A program made the translations under genes and the position numbers. The notes under the pieces are model-generated. The model worked only from the letters and a program-made list of their open reading frames with translations, was not told the DNA's origin and ran no database searches. Positions 8,442 through 17,392 of a stretch of 64,000 bases of DNA are shown piece by piece. The stretch is from Syntrophobacter sp963666995 (GTDB lineage Bacteria > Desulfobacterota > Syntrophobacteria > Syntrophobacterales > Syntrophobacteraceae): assembly GCA_963666995.1 (NCBI GenBank), contig OY762941.1, positions 682,001 to 746,000 on the forward strand, in the 5' to 3' direction. Each line of letters starts with the position of its first letter. Positions within the stretch are counted from its first letter, which is position 1.

Positions 8442-8858
8442 TCAATCGAACCGGTCGAAGGCCCGCAAATGAACGTGCCGGATTTCGGCGTTCAGGAAGA
8501 ACCGGCTTTCCTGCACCTTCTTTTCCAGCAAACCGGTGGTGAATATGATCTTGTTCACTGCCGCAAAGCTGCCGAGGCTCTTGACCGCAGCCAATGTGAC
8601 CAGCGTATCGAAGCAGAGGGCGTAGGTGACGGCCAGGTCCTCGCGCACGGCAATCAGATCGATCGGGCGGTCCAGGATCCTCGGAGGCATGTAATCGGCC
8701 ACAACCCGAAGCCCGGTCTGTTTCATTCTGCCATAGAGATAACACTGCAAAGTCCGGCGCACGGAATGATCGCTTCGGAAAGCCTTTGGAATGTCTCTCC
8801 ACGCCGACTCCAATTCATATTTCCACTCGTCCAGAATTTTCGATAGAGTCTCACTCAT
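8442..8858 (-). CDS. Hypothetical protein, 138 aa
   Basis: The ATG at 8858 is preceded by GGAG with 8-nt spacing; an upstream in-frame ATG at 8933 adds 25 basic, unconserved-looking residues. The soluble product begins MSETLSKILDEWKYELES, is mixed alpha/beta, and has a hydrophobic centre around ALCFDTLVTLAAVKSLGSF and KIIFTTGLLEKKV. PIDLIAV followed by charged strands faintly recalls nuclease-type folds, but no catalytic pattern is clear. No signal peptide. It is isolated, transcribed away from the polysaccharide locus. I do not recognise it. Confidence 0.6.
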   Translation of the reverse strand: MSETLSKILDEWKYELESAWRDIPKAFRSDHSVRRTLQCYLYGRMKQTGLRVVADYMPPRILDRPIDLIAVREDLAVTYALCFDTLVTLAAVKSLGSFAAVNKIIFTTGLLEKKVQESRFFLNAEIRHVHLRAFDRFD

Positions 8859-9584
8859 TTGACCAGCTCCGAAAGGGCTCACCCCCCTGATTCGACGAGA
8901 TTTCAACGCCGGCCGGCATTTGAACCGGCACAAACGGCACCAACTTCACGATCAGGGCAGGATAGATTCATCCTCCGTTGAAATCAAGATCGATATCGTC
9001 CCGGATGCCATCCAGGTCGATGACTCGTCACCGAACCCTGGCGACAGGGGAGCAAAACCTGTTTCGAGCCGGTTCAGCCGCACGGAGAAACGCTCTCCCC
9101 GCTCTCCGCCTGTATTAACTTGACATAGCAGGCGGGACCAGATAATAGAAGTCAAACAGCACATCTTGGATTATCTTGGTTGGCAGCTCCACATGTAACC
9201 GAGTCTGCGGAGCTGTGTCGTGATCCGCCCCCCCCCGTGCGCCTGTTATGCTTATCCTTGATCCTTTGGTTTCAGAGAATGTACTTATGGGCTTCCCCAC
9301 AGGATTCCTGATTCTCCGTTACGGAAGGAACAGCGAAGAGTGAAATCGACACTCGTGTATTGAGCAGGCGGATATGCAGGCAGGCATCTTGTGACCGGGA
9401 TCACTCGCCAAGGATTACAGGCACGGACGGCAGCAGGAAACATCACTCCATGTTGAAGCGGCTGACGGAGAACTCACGGCATATCTCGCCCCGTGCCGCC
9501 GTAAGGGAATGAACTTCCGCCAGTTCGGGCGGAGATCAAATAGCTTTGTCTACCGTTATATGCGGTGTTTTTTCCAGAGTCCTC
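8859..9584. other. Leader / intergenic region before the polysaccharide locus
   Basis: The 726-bp stretch contains no convincing gene. It holds a promoter-like pair (9120-9148), an inverted repeat CAGCTCC (9184-9190) / GGAGCTG (9209-9215) and a run of nine C (9228-9236). A long leader (over 400 nt) before the first gene would be typical of polysaccharide loci, but I did not find a JUMPstart/ops GGCGGTAG element. Confidence 0.5.
9120..9148 (+). promoter_or_regulatory. Candidate promoter of the polysaccharide locus
   Basis: A perfect -35 TTGACA at 9120-9125 is followed by GATAAT at 9141-9146 (15-bp spacer) or TAATAG at 9143-9148 (17 bp). It points into the gene cluster, about 440 bp from its first gene. 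The -10 is imperfect, so this is a candidate only. Confidence 0.4.
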
Positions 9585-10613
9585 GTGAAACCAATCGAAT
9601 TCATCAAACAGGAACTTAGAGCTTCGCCGAAAGTCTGGCTGGTAACGGGCGTTGCGGGCTTTATCGGGTCCAACCTGCTCGAACGCCTGCTCGTGCTCGA
9701 CCAGACGGTGGTGGGGCTGGACAACTTTTTCACCGGAAAGCGAAAGAACATTTCCGAAGTAAAATCGCTGGTGACCCACAGCCAGTGGCAACGGTTCACC
9801 TTGATCGAAGGAGACATCCGGGACCCTTCGACCTGTGCCAAAGCCAGTGAAGGAACCGATTTCGTTTTGCACCAGGCCGCGATCGGATCTGTGCCGCGCT
9901 CGATGGAGGATCCTCTGCTCAGTAATGAAGTCAACGTGTGCGGAACGCTCAACATGCTGCTGGCCGCGCGCGATCGGCGGGTCAGGCGCTTCGTCTACGC
10001 TTCGAGCAGTTCCGTGTATGGCGATTGCGTGGAGATCCCCCAGTCGGAGGGTACAATCGGGAGGCCCCTGTCACCTTATGCCGCGTCCAAGTACACCGGC
10101 GAACTCTACGCCGGCGTCTTCTCCTCGGCCTTCGGCCTGGAGACGATCGGGCTACGGTACTTCAACGTGTTCGGCCCGCGCCAGGATCCGGATGGAGTGT
10201 ATGCCGCCGTCATCCCACGATGGATATCGGCAATGATCCGCGGTGAACCTTGCTTTATCAACGGTTCGGGGGAAACCAGCCGCGATTTCTGCTACGTTGA
10301 AAACGTGATCCAGGCAAACCTCCTTGCGGCCGTAACGGATAATCCCGATGCACCGGGACAGGCATACAACGTGGCCGTGAGCGAACAGACCAGCCTGAAT
10401 CAGCTCTTCAGAGCCCTCTACTCGAGGTTATCGGTGCATTGCACGCACCTCTTGAATTATGAACCGGTCTACAGAGACTTTCGTCCCGGGGATGTCATGC
10501 ATTCCCTTGCCTGCATCGACAAGGCACGGGATCTGCTCGGCTACAGTCCGACCCACGGCATCCAGGCGGGCCTCGACGCATCGCTTGATTGGTACAGGAC
10601 CAACCTGTCGTGA
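9585..10613 (+). CDS. wbpP: UDP-N-acetylhexosamine 4-epimerase, WbpP-like
   Basis: This 342-aa extended SDR has the NAD-binding TGVAGFIGSNLLE near residues 20-32, SSSSVYGD, and YAASK as the catalytic Y-x3-K. The stretch LDQTVVGLDNFFTGKRKNI and the N-terminal KPIEFIKQEL leader before KVWLVTGVAGFIGS resemble WbpP/TviC proteins, which interconvert UDP-GlcNAc(A) and UDP-GalNAc(A). The frame is open from a TTG at 9546; I prefer GTG 9585 because it gives the usual N-terminus. It is the first gene of the long plus-strand run, followed after about 230 bp by a nucleotide-sugar dehydrogenase, which fits UDP-GalNAcA synthesis. Confidence 0.8.
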   Translation: MKPIEFIKQELRASPKVWLVTGVAGFIGSNLLERLLVLDQTVVGLDNFFTGKRKNISEVKSLVTHSQWQRFTLIEGDIRDPSTCAKASEGTDFVLHQAAIGSVPRSMEDPLLSNEVNVCGTLNMLLAARDRRVRRFVYASSSSVYGDCVEIPQSEGTIGRPLSPYAASKYTGELYAGVFSSAFGLETIGLRYFNVFGPRQDPDGVYAAVIPRWISAMIRGEPCFINGSGETSRDFCYVENVIQANLLAAVTDNPDAPGQAYNVAVSEQTSLNQLFRALYSRLSVHCTHLLNYEPVYRDFRPGDVMHSLACIDKARDLLGYSPTHGIQAGLDASLDWYRTNLS

Positions 10614-10847
10614 AGAAGAGTCCTCACGAAGAGCGGCCACGGCCGATAAACGATGAGCGGGTGGAAGACCCAATCGCAACACAAAAAATCCGTCGATATC
10701 CTGGAACGACGGGGTGGAAAATGGAAAGCCTGCAGCACATGAGTGCGCCTGGCTTAACAGGATTGGGCGTTTATCTCCGCCGGCTTCGGCCGCCGATCGC
10801 TCTCGAACCTCCAAAAGGCGCTGATAATCAGATCAAAAGGTCATCGA

Positions 10848-12557
10848 ATGCATAACCGAACACAGCCTGCAACGGGGTTCATCCCCGAGCCTGTCGAATC
10901 CGGTTGTTCCACCTGTCCTGCCGGCGAGGCGTTTCCCCTGCCCTCACCCGAAGACTACGACCGGGAACTCAAGCGGCTCCAGAAAACGGTCAACGAGCAG
11001 CGTCTCCTGGGGCGGGAAATCGTTGTGGTGATGGGGGTCGGCTTCGTCGGCGCAGTCATGGCCGGGGTCATCGCCGACTCCGTTGACCCGAAGACGGGTA
11101 ACCCGACGAAGTTCGTGATCGGGATGCAGCGTCCTTCGACCCGATCGTATTGGAAGATCCCGTACATAAACCGCGGCGTCGCGCCGGTCAAGGCCGAAGA
11201 CCCCGAGGTTGAACCGCTCATCCGCCGGTGCGTGAACGAAAAGTGCACGCTGACGGCCACGTTCACTTACGATGCCCTGAGTCTGGCCGACGTTGTCGTC
11301 GTGGACGTGCAGTGCGACTATCACAAGGAAACCCTCGGGAACGTGCGCCAGGGGCACGCTGACATCGCCGCGCTCGAAGACAGCCTCAAGGTCATCGGCG
11401 AAAAGATCAAGCCCGATTGCCTCGTGCTCATCGAGACGACGGTCCCGCCCGGAGCGACCGAATATGTCGCCTATCCCATCATCAGGAAGGCCTTCGGACG
11501 GCGCGGGATCGAATCCGAGCCGCTCATCGCCCACTCCTTTGAACGGGTGATGCCGGGCCGCAACTACGTCGCATCGATCCGCGATTTCTGGCGGGTGTGC
11601 AGCGGAATAAATGAAGAGTCCCGGGAGCGCGTGAAGGCATTCCTGTCCGGTGTTCTCAACGTGGACGAGTACCCGCTGACGGTCCTCGACCGGCCGATCG
11701 AGAGCGAGACATGCAAGATCATCGAAAATTCCTACCGGGCGACGATCCTCGCGTTTTTGCATGAATGGAGCCTGTTTGCCGAACGAAACGGCGTCGACCT
11801 CATCAAGGTGATCGAAGCCATCAAGGTGCGGCCGACCCATTCGAACATCATCTTCCCCGGACCCGGGATCGGAGGCTATTGCCTGCCAAAGGACGGAGGC
11901 CTCGGGGTCTGGGCCTACCAGACGCTCATGGGATTTGAAGACGATATTTTCAAGATCACGCCGCAGGCCATCGATGTTAACGATACGCGGGCGCTCCACG
12001 TGGCGCGGCTGGTGCGGGACGCCTTGAGGAACATGGGCAGGATCGTCGCCGCATCCAAGGTCGCCCTGCTCGGCGCGTCCTACCGCGAGGACGTGGGGGA
12101 CACGCGCTACAGCGGGTCTGAGCTGATCGTTCGCAAGCTCACCGAAATGGGCGCCGAAGTGGTGGTCCACGACCCGTACGTGCAGCACTGGTGGGAATTT
12201 GAGAAACAGGACTCCTACCCTGCCCCCGGGCATTCCATGGCGAGGTTTTTCAGGAACCAGGAGAAGCTTTCCGACCTCACGGTGAGCGCGGACCTTCCTG
12301 AAACCCTACGGGAAGCGGACGCCGTGGTTCTGGCCGTAAGGCACAAGCCCTACGGGTCTTTGACCCCGGAGGCGGTTGTGGAGCTGACCGGCCGCCCGGT
12401 AGCCGTGGTGGACTGCTTCGGGATACTGGATGACGAGAAAATCCGGCGGTTCTTCGAACTCAAGTGCGAAGTAAAAGGTTTGGGCCGTGGACATATTCAG
12501 AGGATCAAGGATGAAGTGAGGGGGGCTGGGAAGCAGATCGGTTCGATCGATAATTGA
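10848..12557 (+). CDS. Nucleotide-sugar dehydrogenase, long form (569 aa)
   Basis: The UDP-glucose/GDP-mannose dehydrogenase fold is clear: NAD site GVGFVG at 63-68, ETTVPPGATEYVAYP near 196-210, and the active-site cysteine C345 in GPGIGGYCLPKDG. The C-terminal domain includes KVALLGASYREDVGDTR. The protein is about 130 residues longer than usual, with a 55-residue N-terminal extension, an insert after the first beta-alpha-beta unit (about residues 80-125) and a Trp-rich insert near HDPYVQHWWEFEKQ. It would oxidise C6 of a UDP-hexose or UDP-HexNAc to the uronate. Position after the WbpP-like epimerase favours a HexNAc substrate. An ATG at 10848 starts it. Confidence 0.8.
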   Translation: MHNRTQPATGFIPEPVESGCSTCPAGEAFPLPSPEDYDRELKRLQKTVNEQRLLGREIVVVMGVGFVGAVMAGVIADSVDPKTGNPTKFVIGMQRPSTRSYWKIPYINRGVAPVKAEDPEVEPLIRRCVNEKCTLTATFTYDALSLADVVVVDVQCDYHKETLGNVRQGHADIAALEDSLKVIGEKIKPDCLVLIETTVPPGATEYVAYPIIRKAFGRRGIESEPLIAHSFERVMPGRNYVASIRDFWRVCSGINEESRERVKAFLSGVLNVDEYPLTVLDRPIESETCKIIENSYRATILAFLHEWSLFAERNGVDLIKVIEAIKVRPTHSNIIFPGPGIGGYCLPKDGGLGVWAYQTLMGFEDDIFKITPQAIDVNDTRALHVARLVRDALRNMGRIVAASKVALLGASYREDVGDTRYSGSELIVRKLTEMGAEVVVHDPYVQHWWEFEKQDSYPAPGHSMARFFRNQEKLSDLTVSADLPETLREADAVVLAVRHKPYGSLTPEAVVELTGRPVAVVDCFGILDDEKIRRFFELKCEVKGLGRGHIQRIKDEVRGAGKQIGSIDN

Positions 12558-12697
12558 CCTGGCCGTTCAGGGGTGTTGGAGTTCCCTTATGAGAAATTAA
12601 AGAAATAATAGACTTGGGCGAAAATCTGAAACGATTGGCCAAAAGCCCTCAACTCCTCAAACCCAAATTTGTTTATCTCTTAATTTTGAGCCATTCA

Positions 12698-13888
12698 ATG
12701 GATAAAGACTCAAGAATCTACGTAGCGGGACACAGAGGACTGGTCGGTTCGGCCCTGCGCAGGCGGCTTGAGCGAAAAGGCTATTCCGATATAATAGCCA
12801 GGGCGCATTCCGAACTCGATCTGGAGAATCCGCAGCAAGTTCGGGAATTCTTTGCCTCCGAAAAGCCGGAATACGTCTTCCTTGCCGCCGCCAAAGTGGG
12901 TGGAATACTTGCCAATAGCACTTATCCGGTTGATTTTCTGCTTCGTAATCTCAAAATCCAGGTGAACATTATTGAAGCTGCGTGGCGTTTTGGAGTGAAG
13001 GGGCTGGTTTTTCTGGCAAGCTCCTGCATTTATCCGAAACTCGCTGCTCAACCACTCAAAGAGGAATACCTGTTTTCAGGCATTCTCGAGCCGACCAACG
13101 AACCCTATGCCGTTGCAAAGATCGCCGGAATTGAACTGTGTGCCTCGTTCAATCGCCAGTACGGGACCCGCTTTTTGAGTGTCATGCCAACCAACTGCTA
13201 TGGTCTGAATGACAACTATGATCTTCAAAGCTCCCATGTACTTCCGGCATTCATCCGGAAGTTTCATCTGGCACGAATGGCCGCAACCGGAAAATGGGGA
13301 GCTATGCTTCGGGATGAAGCTGTTTATGGCGAAATCCCTAAGGATTTTATGTCAAACTTGGCCTCCATCTCACTATCCAACGGTTATGCCGTTCCAGACC
13401 ATGTTGCGGCCGGACTTACCCAGGTAACCTCGAACCCCGCCATAAAGCTTTGGGGGACCGGCACACCCAAACGTGAATTCCTGTATTCCGAAGATCTTGC
13501 CGACGCCTGCGTACTGCTTATGGAACAAATGGAGAAGATTTTCTGCAGTGCTTCATTTGAAGCAAATGGAGTCATTTCAAGGACGAACCTGCAAGAATCC
13601 CAAATCGGCAACGTATCTTCCGCCACCCGCCACGTCGTCAATATTGGATGCGGCGCAGACATCAGCATCGGTGAGCTGTCAAGAGTGGTCTCCGGCGTGG
13701 TGGGTTTTAACGGCCCCATCGAATGGGATGCATCCAAACCCGACGGCACTCCGCGAAAGCTGCTGGATACCAGCCGCATAACCCGCATGGGTTGGGTTCC
13801 TTCCGTGAGTCTTGATGAGGGGATTCGACTCACTTATGCAGACTATTTGTCGAAATTAACCAACACGGAACCGAAGAAGGCAATATGA
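12698..13888 (+). CDS. fcl: GDP-L-fucose synthase
   Basis: This 396-aa SDR would epimerise and reduce GDP-4-keto-6-deoxy-D-mannose to GDP-L-fucose. The NADP site is GHRGLVG (11-17); SSC at 108-110 and Y137-x3-K141 are the catalytic residues, followed by the family's MPTNCYG. It is longer than the usual 310-320 aa because of two inserts: one after KFHLARMAATG (KWGAMLRDEAVYGEIPKDF region) and one before VNIGCG. The ATG at 12698 is chosen over an open frame from 12614 since the latter adds an unrelated leader. Its stop overlaps the gmd start (ATGA), showing translational coupling in the classic gmd/fcl pair, here in reverse order. Confidence 0.9.
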   Translation: MDKDSRIYVAGHRGLVGSALRRRLERKGYSDIIARAHSELDLENPQQVREFFASEKPEYVFLAAAKVGGILANSTYPVDFLLRNLKIQVNIIEAAWRFGVKGLVFLASSCIYPKLAAQPLKEEYLFSGILEPTNEPYAVAKIAGIELCASFNRQYGTRFLSVMPTNCYGLNDNYDLQSSHVLPAFIRKFHLARMAATGKWGAMLRDEAVYGEIPKDFMSNLASISLSNGYAVPDHVAAGLTQVTSNPAIKLWGTGTPKREFLYSEDLADACVLLMEQMEKIFCSASFEANGVISRTNLQESQIGNVSSATRHVVNIGCGADISIGELSRVVSGVVGFNGPIEWDASKPDGTPRKLLDTSRITRMGWVPSVSLDEGIRLTYADYLSKLTNTEPKKAI

Positions 13889-15078
13889 AAGAGCCTGAGA
13901 GCGCAGGAACCAAGGTGAATTCACACAAAACCGCCCTGATCACCGGAGTCACGGGCCAGGATGGAGCGTATCTGGCCGAACTTCTTTTGGAAAAGGGTTA
14001 TACGGTTCATGGAATCAAGCGGCGCGCGTCGCTTATCAACACACAACGAATCGATCACCTCTACGAAGATCCACATGTGGACAGCCGTAAGTTCATTCTC
14101 CATTACGGGGACTTAACCGACTCCACAAACCTCATCAGAATCATCCAGGAAGTCCAGCCGGATGAGATTTACAATCTGGGCGCCCAGAGCCATGTAAAAG
14201 TCTCGTTTGAGTCCCCCGAATACACCGCCAACAGTGACGCTCTTGGAACACTCAGACTTCTTGAGGCTGTTCGTATTCTGAAATTGGACCGGAAGACCCG
14301 ATTTTACCAAGCCTCAACGTCGGAACTGTACGGGAAAGTGCAGGAGGTGCCTCAAACAGAGCTGACTCCGTTTTATCCACGCTCTCCGTACGCAGTGGCC
14401 AAACTCTATGCTTACTGGATTACGGTAAACTACCGTGAAGGATATAACCTCTTCGCCTGCAACGGCATTCTCTTCAACCATGAATCGCCCATCCGGGGGG
14501 AGACGTTCGTTACCAGAAAGATTACCCGAGCCGCCGCGCGCATTTCCCTGGGACTTCAGGAGCAACTTTACCTCGGTAACCTTGACGCATTGCGGGACTG
14601 GGGACATGCAAAGGATTATGTTCGTGCCATGTGGCTGATCCTGCAGCAGGATGAGCCGGATGATTACGTCATCGCCACTGGAGAACAGTATTCTGTAAGA
14701 GAATTCTGCCGGCGGGCGTTTCACGAGGTTGGAATCGAGTTGGAATGGCAGGGAAAGGGATTGGATGAGAGGGGAATAATCGCCGATGTTCAGGCTTCGC
14801 CCATTCTCGAGCGGTACATACAACATGCCCGACCGGCAGATCTCCGGCCGGGGAAGACGATCGTGAGCGTAGATCCGGCTTATTTCCGTCCCACCGAAGT
14901 CGAGACTTTGTTGGGAGACGCCACAAAAAGCCGAATTCAGCTCGGCTGGTGTCCCGAGATATCATTTAATGATCTTGTGAAGGAAATGATCACTCACGAT
15001 CTGATCGATGCAAGCAAGGAAGGCATGATTCTGAGCAATGGCCTGAAGTTCAAGAGGACAGAGGCGGCATCCTCCTGA
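13885..15078 (+). CDS. gmd: GDP-mannose 4,6-dehydratase
   Basis: The 397-aa product is a full-length Gmd. It removes water from GDP-D-mannose to give GDP-4-keto-6-deoxy-D-mannose, precursor of GDP-fucose, GDP-rhamnose and GDP-perosamine. Seen are GVTGQDG (21-27), the STSELYG active-site strip with T145 and E147, Y169-x3-K173, and the family-typical GNLDALRDWGHAKDYV. It shares ATGA with fcl. The product can feed both Fcl and the perosamine-synthase-like aminotransferase at 49392. No gene for GDP-mannose synthesis (manB, manC) is in the window. Confidence 0.95.
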   Translation: MKEPESAGTKVNSHKTALITGVTGQDGAYLAELLLEKGYTVHGIKRRASLINTQRIDHLYEDPHVDSRKFILHYGDLTDSTNLIRIIQEVQPDEIYNLGAQSHVKVSFESPEYTANSDALGTLRLLEAVRILKLDRKTRFYQASTSELYGKVQEVPQTELTPFYPRSPYAVAKLYAYWITVNYREGYNLFACNGILFNHESPIRGETFVTRKITRAAARISLGLQEQLYLGNLDALRDWGHAKDYVRAMWLILQQDEPDDYVIATGEQYSVREFCRRAFHEVGIELEWQGKGLDERGIIADVQASPILERYIQHARPADLRPGKTIVSVDPAYFRPTEVETLLGDATKSRIQLGWCPEISFNDLVKEMITHDLIDASKEGMILSNGLKFKRTEAASS

Positions 15079-15157
15079 TTCCGGTCGAGATTTGTTTTAA
15101 GGTAACAAAGGTAACACAAGAGTAAATATCTTTGACGCGAGTGGGAACATTTTGCAT

Positions 15158-16006
15158 ATGACCATCGGTTCAGCTCCCATATCAGAGTCAGTCCGCATTA
15201 TTGAACCCGGCCGGATAGATAAGGATTATTGGGCAGATCTCTGGAATTACAGGGAACTCTTCCTCATCCTTGCATGGCGCGACATAGCCGTTCGGTATAA
15301 GCAGACGGTAATCGGGGTGGTTTGGGCAATCCTCAGGCCATTTCTGACGATGATCGTCTTCACTGTACTCTTCGGCAAGCTTGCAAAGCTGCCCGGTGAT
15401 GAGAATATCCCCTATGCGCTTATGGTGTTCGCCGGCATGCTTCCATGGTATCTTTTCTCTTCCGCTCTGTCAGGTTCTTCCGACAGCGTCGTGAGTAACG
15501 CCAATCTGATCAGTAAGGTATATTTCCCACGGCTCATCGTCCCGATGGCAACGATGATTTCCGCCATGGTCGATTTTTTGATCAGCCTGGTCATGTTGTT
15601 CGGGCTGATGGTCTGGTATCGATTCCAGCCGTCCTGGAGTATCCTGCTCCTTCCCGTGCTGATCATGCTTGCCCTTTTGGTCAGTATCGGTCCGGGACTG
15701 TGGATTTCTTCCCTCAATGTAAAATATCGCGACTTCCGCCACGTTATCCCATTTGTTCTACAGTTTGGTTTGTATGTCTCCCCGGTGGGTTTCAGCACCA
15801 GCATCATTCCGGAAAAATGGCGGCTTCTTTACAGCCTCAATCCAATGGTCGGGGTCATTGACGGTTTCCGCTGGTGTATCCTGGGCGGAAATTGCCGTAT
15901 TCACTGGCCCGGCTTCGCGATCAGTCTTGTCGTGATCGCTTTTTTCCTGTATTTGGGCCTCTCCCAATTCAGGAGAACGGAAAAGAAGTTCGCCGACCTC
16001 ATATAA
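15158..16006 (+). CDS. wzm: Polysaccharide ABC exporter permease
   Basis: This 282-aa ABC-2 type permease has about six membrane segments after a cytoplasmic N-terminus containing YRELFLILAWRDIAVRYKQT, the family's N-terminal amphipathic signature. Further typical stretches are GMLPWYLFSSALS and LNPMVGVIDGFRWCILG. It forms the inner-membrane channel that moves lipid-linked glycan to the periplasm with Wzt. I use ATG 15158; a TTG at 15152 is two codons upstream. Wzt follows after 78 bp. Confidence 0.92.
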   Translation: MTIGSAPISESVRIIEPGRIDKDYWADLWNYRELFLILAWRDIAVRYKQTVIGVVWAILRPFLTMIVFTVLFGKLAKLPGDENIPYALMVFAGMLPWYLFSSALSGSSDSVVSNANLISKVYFPRLIVPMATMISAMVDFLISLVMLFGLMVWYRFQPSWSILLLPVLIMLALLVSIGPGLWISSLNVKYRDFRHVIPFVLQFGLYVSPVGFSTSIIPEKWRLLYSLNPMVGVIDGFRWCILGGNCRIHWPGFAISLVVIAFFLYLGLSQFRRTEKKFADLI

Positions 16007-16084
16007 CACCGGCGAGAATAGTCTTCCTCGACTCCAGCCATTTCATCGGGCTTATGTTTAGACACCTTCACCAGCAGGGTTGCA

Positions 16085-17392
16085 ATGAGTGATTTGGTCA
16101 TCAACGTGGAAAATCTGGGCAAACGATACATTATCGGCCACCAGAGCAATCGCGAGCAGTATTCCACTCTGCGCGACACATTGATGTTCCAGGCTAAAGG
16201 TTTGTGGCGCAAAACAAAGGGTCTGCTGCGTGGCGAGCCGATGGTGGACGGCAGGGAATTTGAAGAAGTCTGGGCTTTGAAAGACGTAGACCTCCAGGTC
16301 CGTCGATGCGAAACCGTTGGCATCATAGGTCGCAATGGAGCCGGGAAAAGCACTTTTCTCAAGATACTCAGTCGCATCACCGAGCCCTCGACGGGCCGTG
16401 TGTCGATAAAGGGGCGAGTAGCAAGTCTGCTGGAGGTAGGCACGGGATTTCATCCCGAATTGACCGGCCGTGAGAATATTTACCTGAACGGCGCCATTTT
16501 AGGGATGACTCGCGTTGAGATCAAACGCAAGTTCGATGAGATTGTCGCCTTTGCAGAAGTCGAAAAGTTTTTGGACACCCCGGTTAAGCGTTACAGCAGC
16601 GGCATGTACGTTCGGTTGGCCTTCGCTGTTGCCGCCCATCTGGAACCCGAAATCCTTTTGGTTGATGAAGTATTGGCAGTGGGAGACGCTCGGTTTCAAA
16701 AGAAATGCCTGGGCAAGATGGAAGATGTGGCGAAAGAGGGACGTACTGTTCTGTTTGTGAGCCACAATATGGGCATGATCACATCACTTTGCAGGACTGC
16801 AATTCTATTGGAGAGAGGCAGATTGATCAAGCAGGGGAATTGCTCCGAAACAGTACTTCACTATTACTGCAACGGCAAATCTTCTCCCCATTCCGTCCGC
16901 TTCAACGGTGCCGACAGAAGAGTCGGCGACCATCTGGGAACATTGCTCGAGGCATGGATTGAGGATTGTGACGGAAACCGAGTTCCTGATATAGATATCA
17001 GATCATCTTTCAAAATTAAGATGTGTTACGAAGTGTGCCGGACAGTTCCAAGACCGCCATATCCGAATTTTCACTTCTTTGATTCGAGAGGCGAGTGCGC
17101 TTTCGTTGCAAGCTGCAACGATTATCCCGATCAGGAAGTCAAGGCCGGCAAATACCTGGCGGCATGTCATGTGCCGGGGCATTTGCTCAATAATGGGACT
17201 TACTTCATCGGGCTGGCGCTGACATTCATACATAACGGAATTCACGTCAGCTTTTACGAAAAAGATGCCCTTGCCGTAAACATAAATGATCCGATAGATG
17301 AGACCCTTTATGGAGCCCGGTGTGGATATAGCGGTGCGATACCCGGGCCGGTGCGTCCCAAACTGGAGTGGCAAATCAGGAGGATTTCGTGA
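16085..17392 (+). CDS. wzt: Polysaccharide ABC exporter ATPase with glycan-recognition domain
   Basis: The 435-aa protein has Walker A GRNGAGKST (82-90), the signature-like YSSGMYVRLAF (170-180), Walker B ILLVDEVLAVGD (190-201) and the H-loop SHN. Residues from about 265 to 420 form an additional beta-rich domain (GNRVPDIDIRSSFKIKM, YFIGLALTF), matching the Wzt C-terminal domain. In characterised E. coli O8/O9a systems that domain binds the capped non-reducing end of the finished chain. The presence of this tail therefore suggests a chain-end modification, perhaps by one of the many methyltransferases here. GTGA overlap with rfbF at 17389. Confidence 0.92.
   Translation: MSDLVINVENLGKRYIIGHQSNREQYSTLRDTLMFQAKGLWRKTKGLLRGEPMVDGREFEEVWALKDVDLQVRRCETVGIIGRNGAGKSTFLKILSRITEPSTGRVSIKGRVASLLEVGTGFHPELTGRENIYLNGAILGMTRVEIKRKFDEIVAFAEVEKFLDTPVKRYSSGMYVRLAFAVAAHLEPEILLVDEVLAVGDARFQKKCLGKMEDVAKEGRTVLFVSHNMGMITSLCRTAILLERGRLIKQGNCSETVLHYYCNGKSSPHSVRFNGADRRVGDHLGTLLEAWIEDCDGNRVPDIDIRSSFKIKMCYEVCRTVPRPPYPNFHFFDSRGECAFVASCNDYPDQEVKAGKYLAACHVPGHLLNNGTYFIGLALTFIHNGIHVSFYEKDALAVNINDPIDETLYGARCGYSGAIPGPVRPKLEWQIRRIS

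Noticed and set aside
8859..9584. JUMPstart/ops element for RfaH
   Set aside because: I looked for GGCGGTAG in the leader of the polysaccharide locus and did not find it.
10944..12233. 429-aa open frame on the minus strand
   Set aside because: Antisense to the long nucleotide-sugar dehydrogenase, whose motifs are unmistakable.
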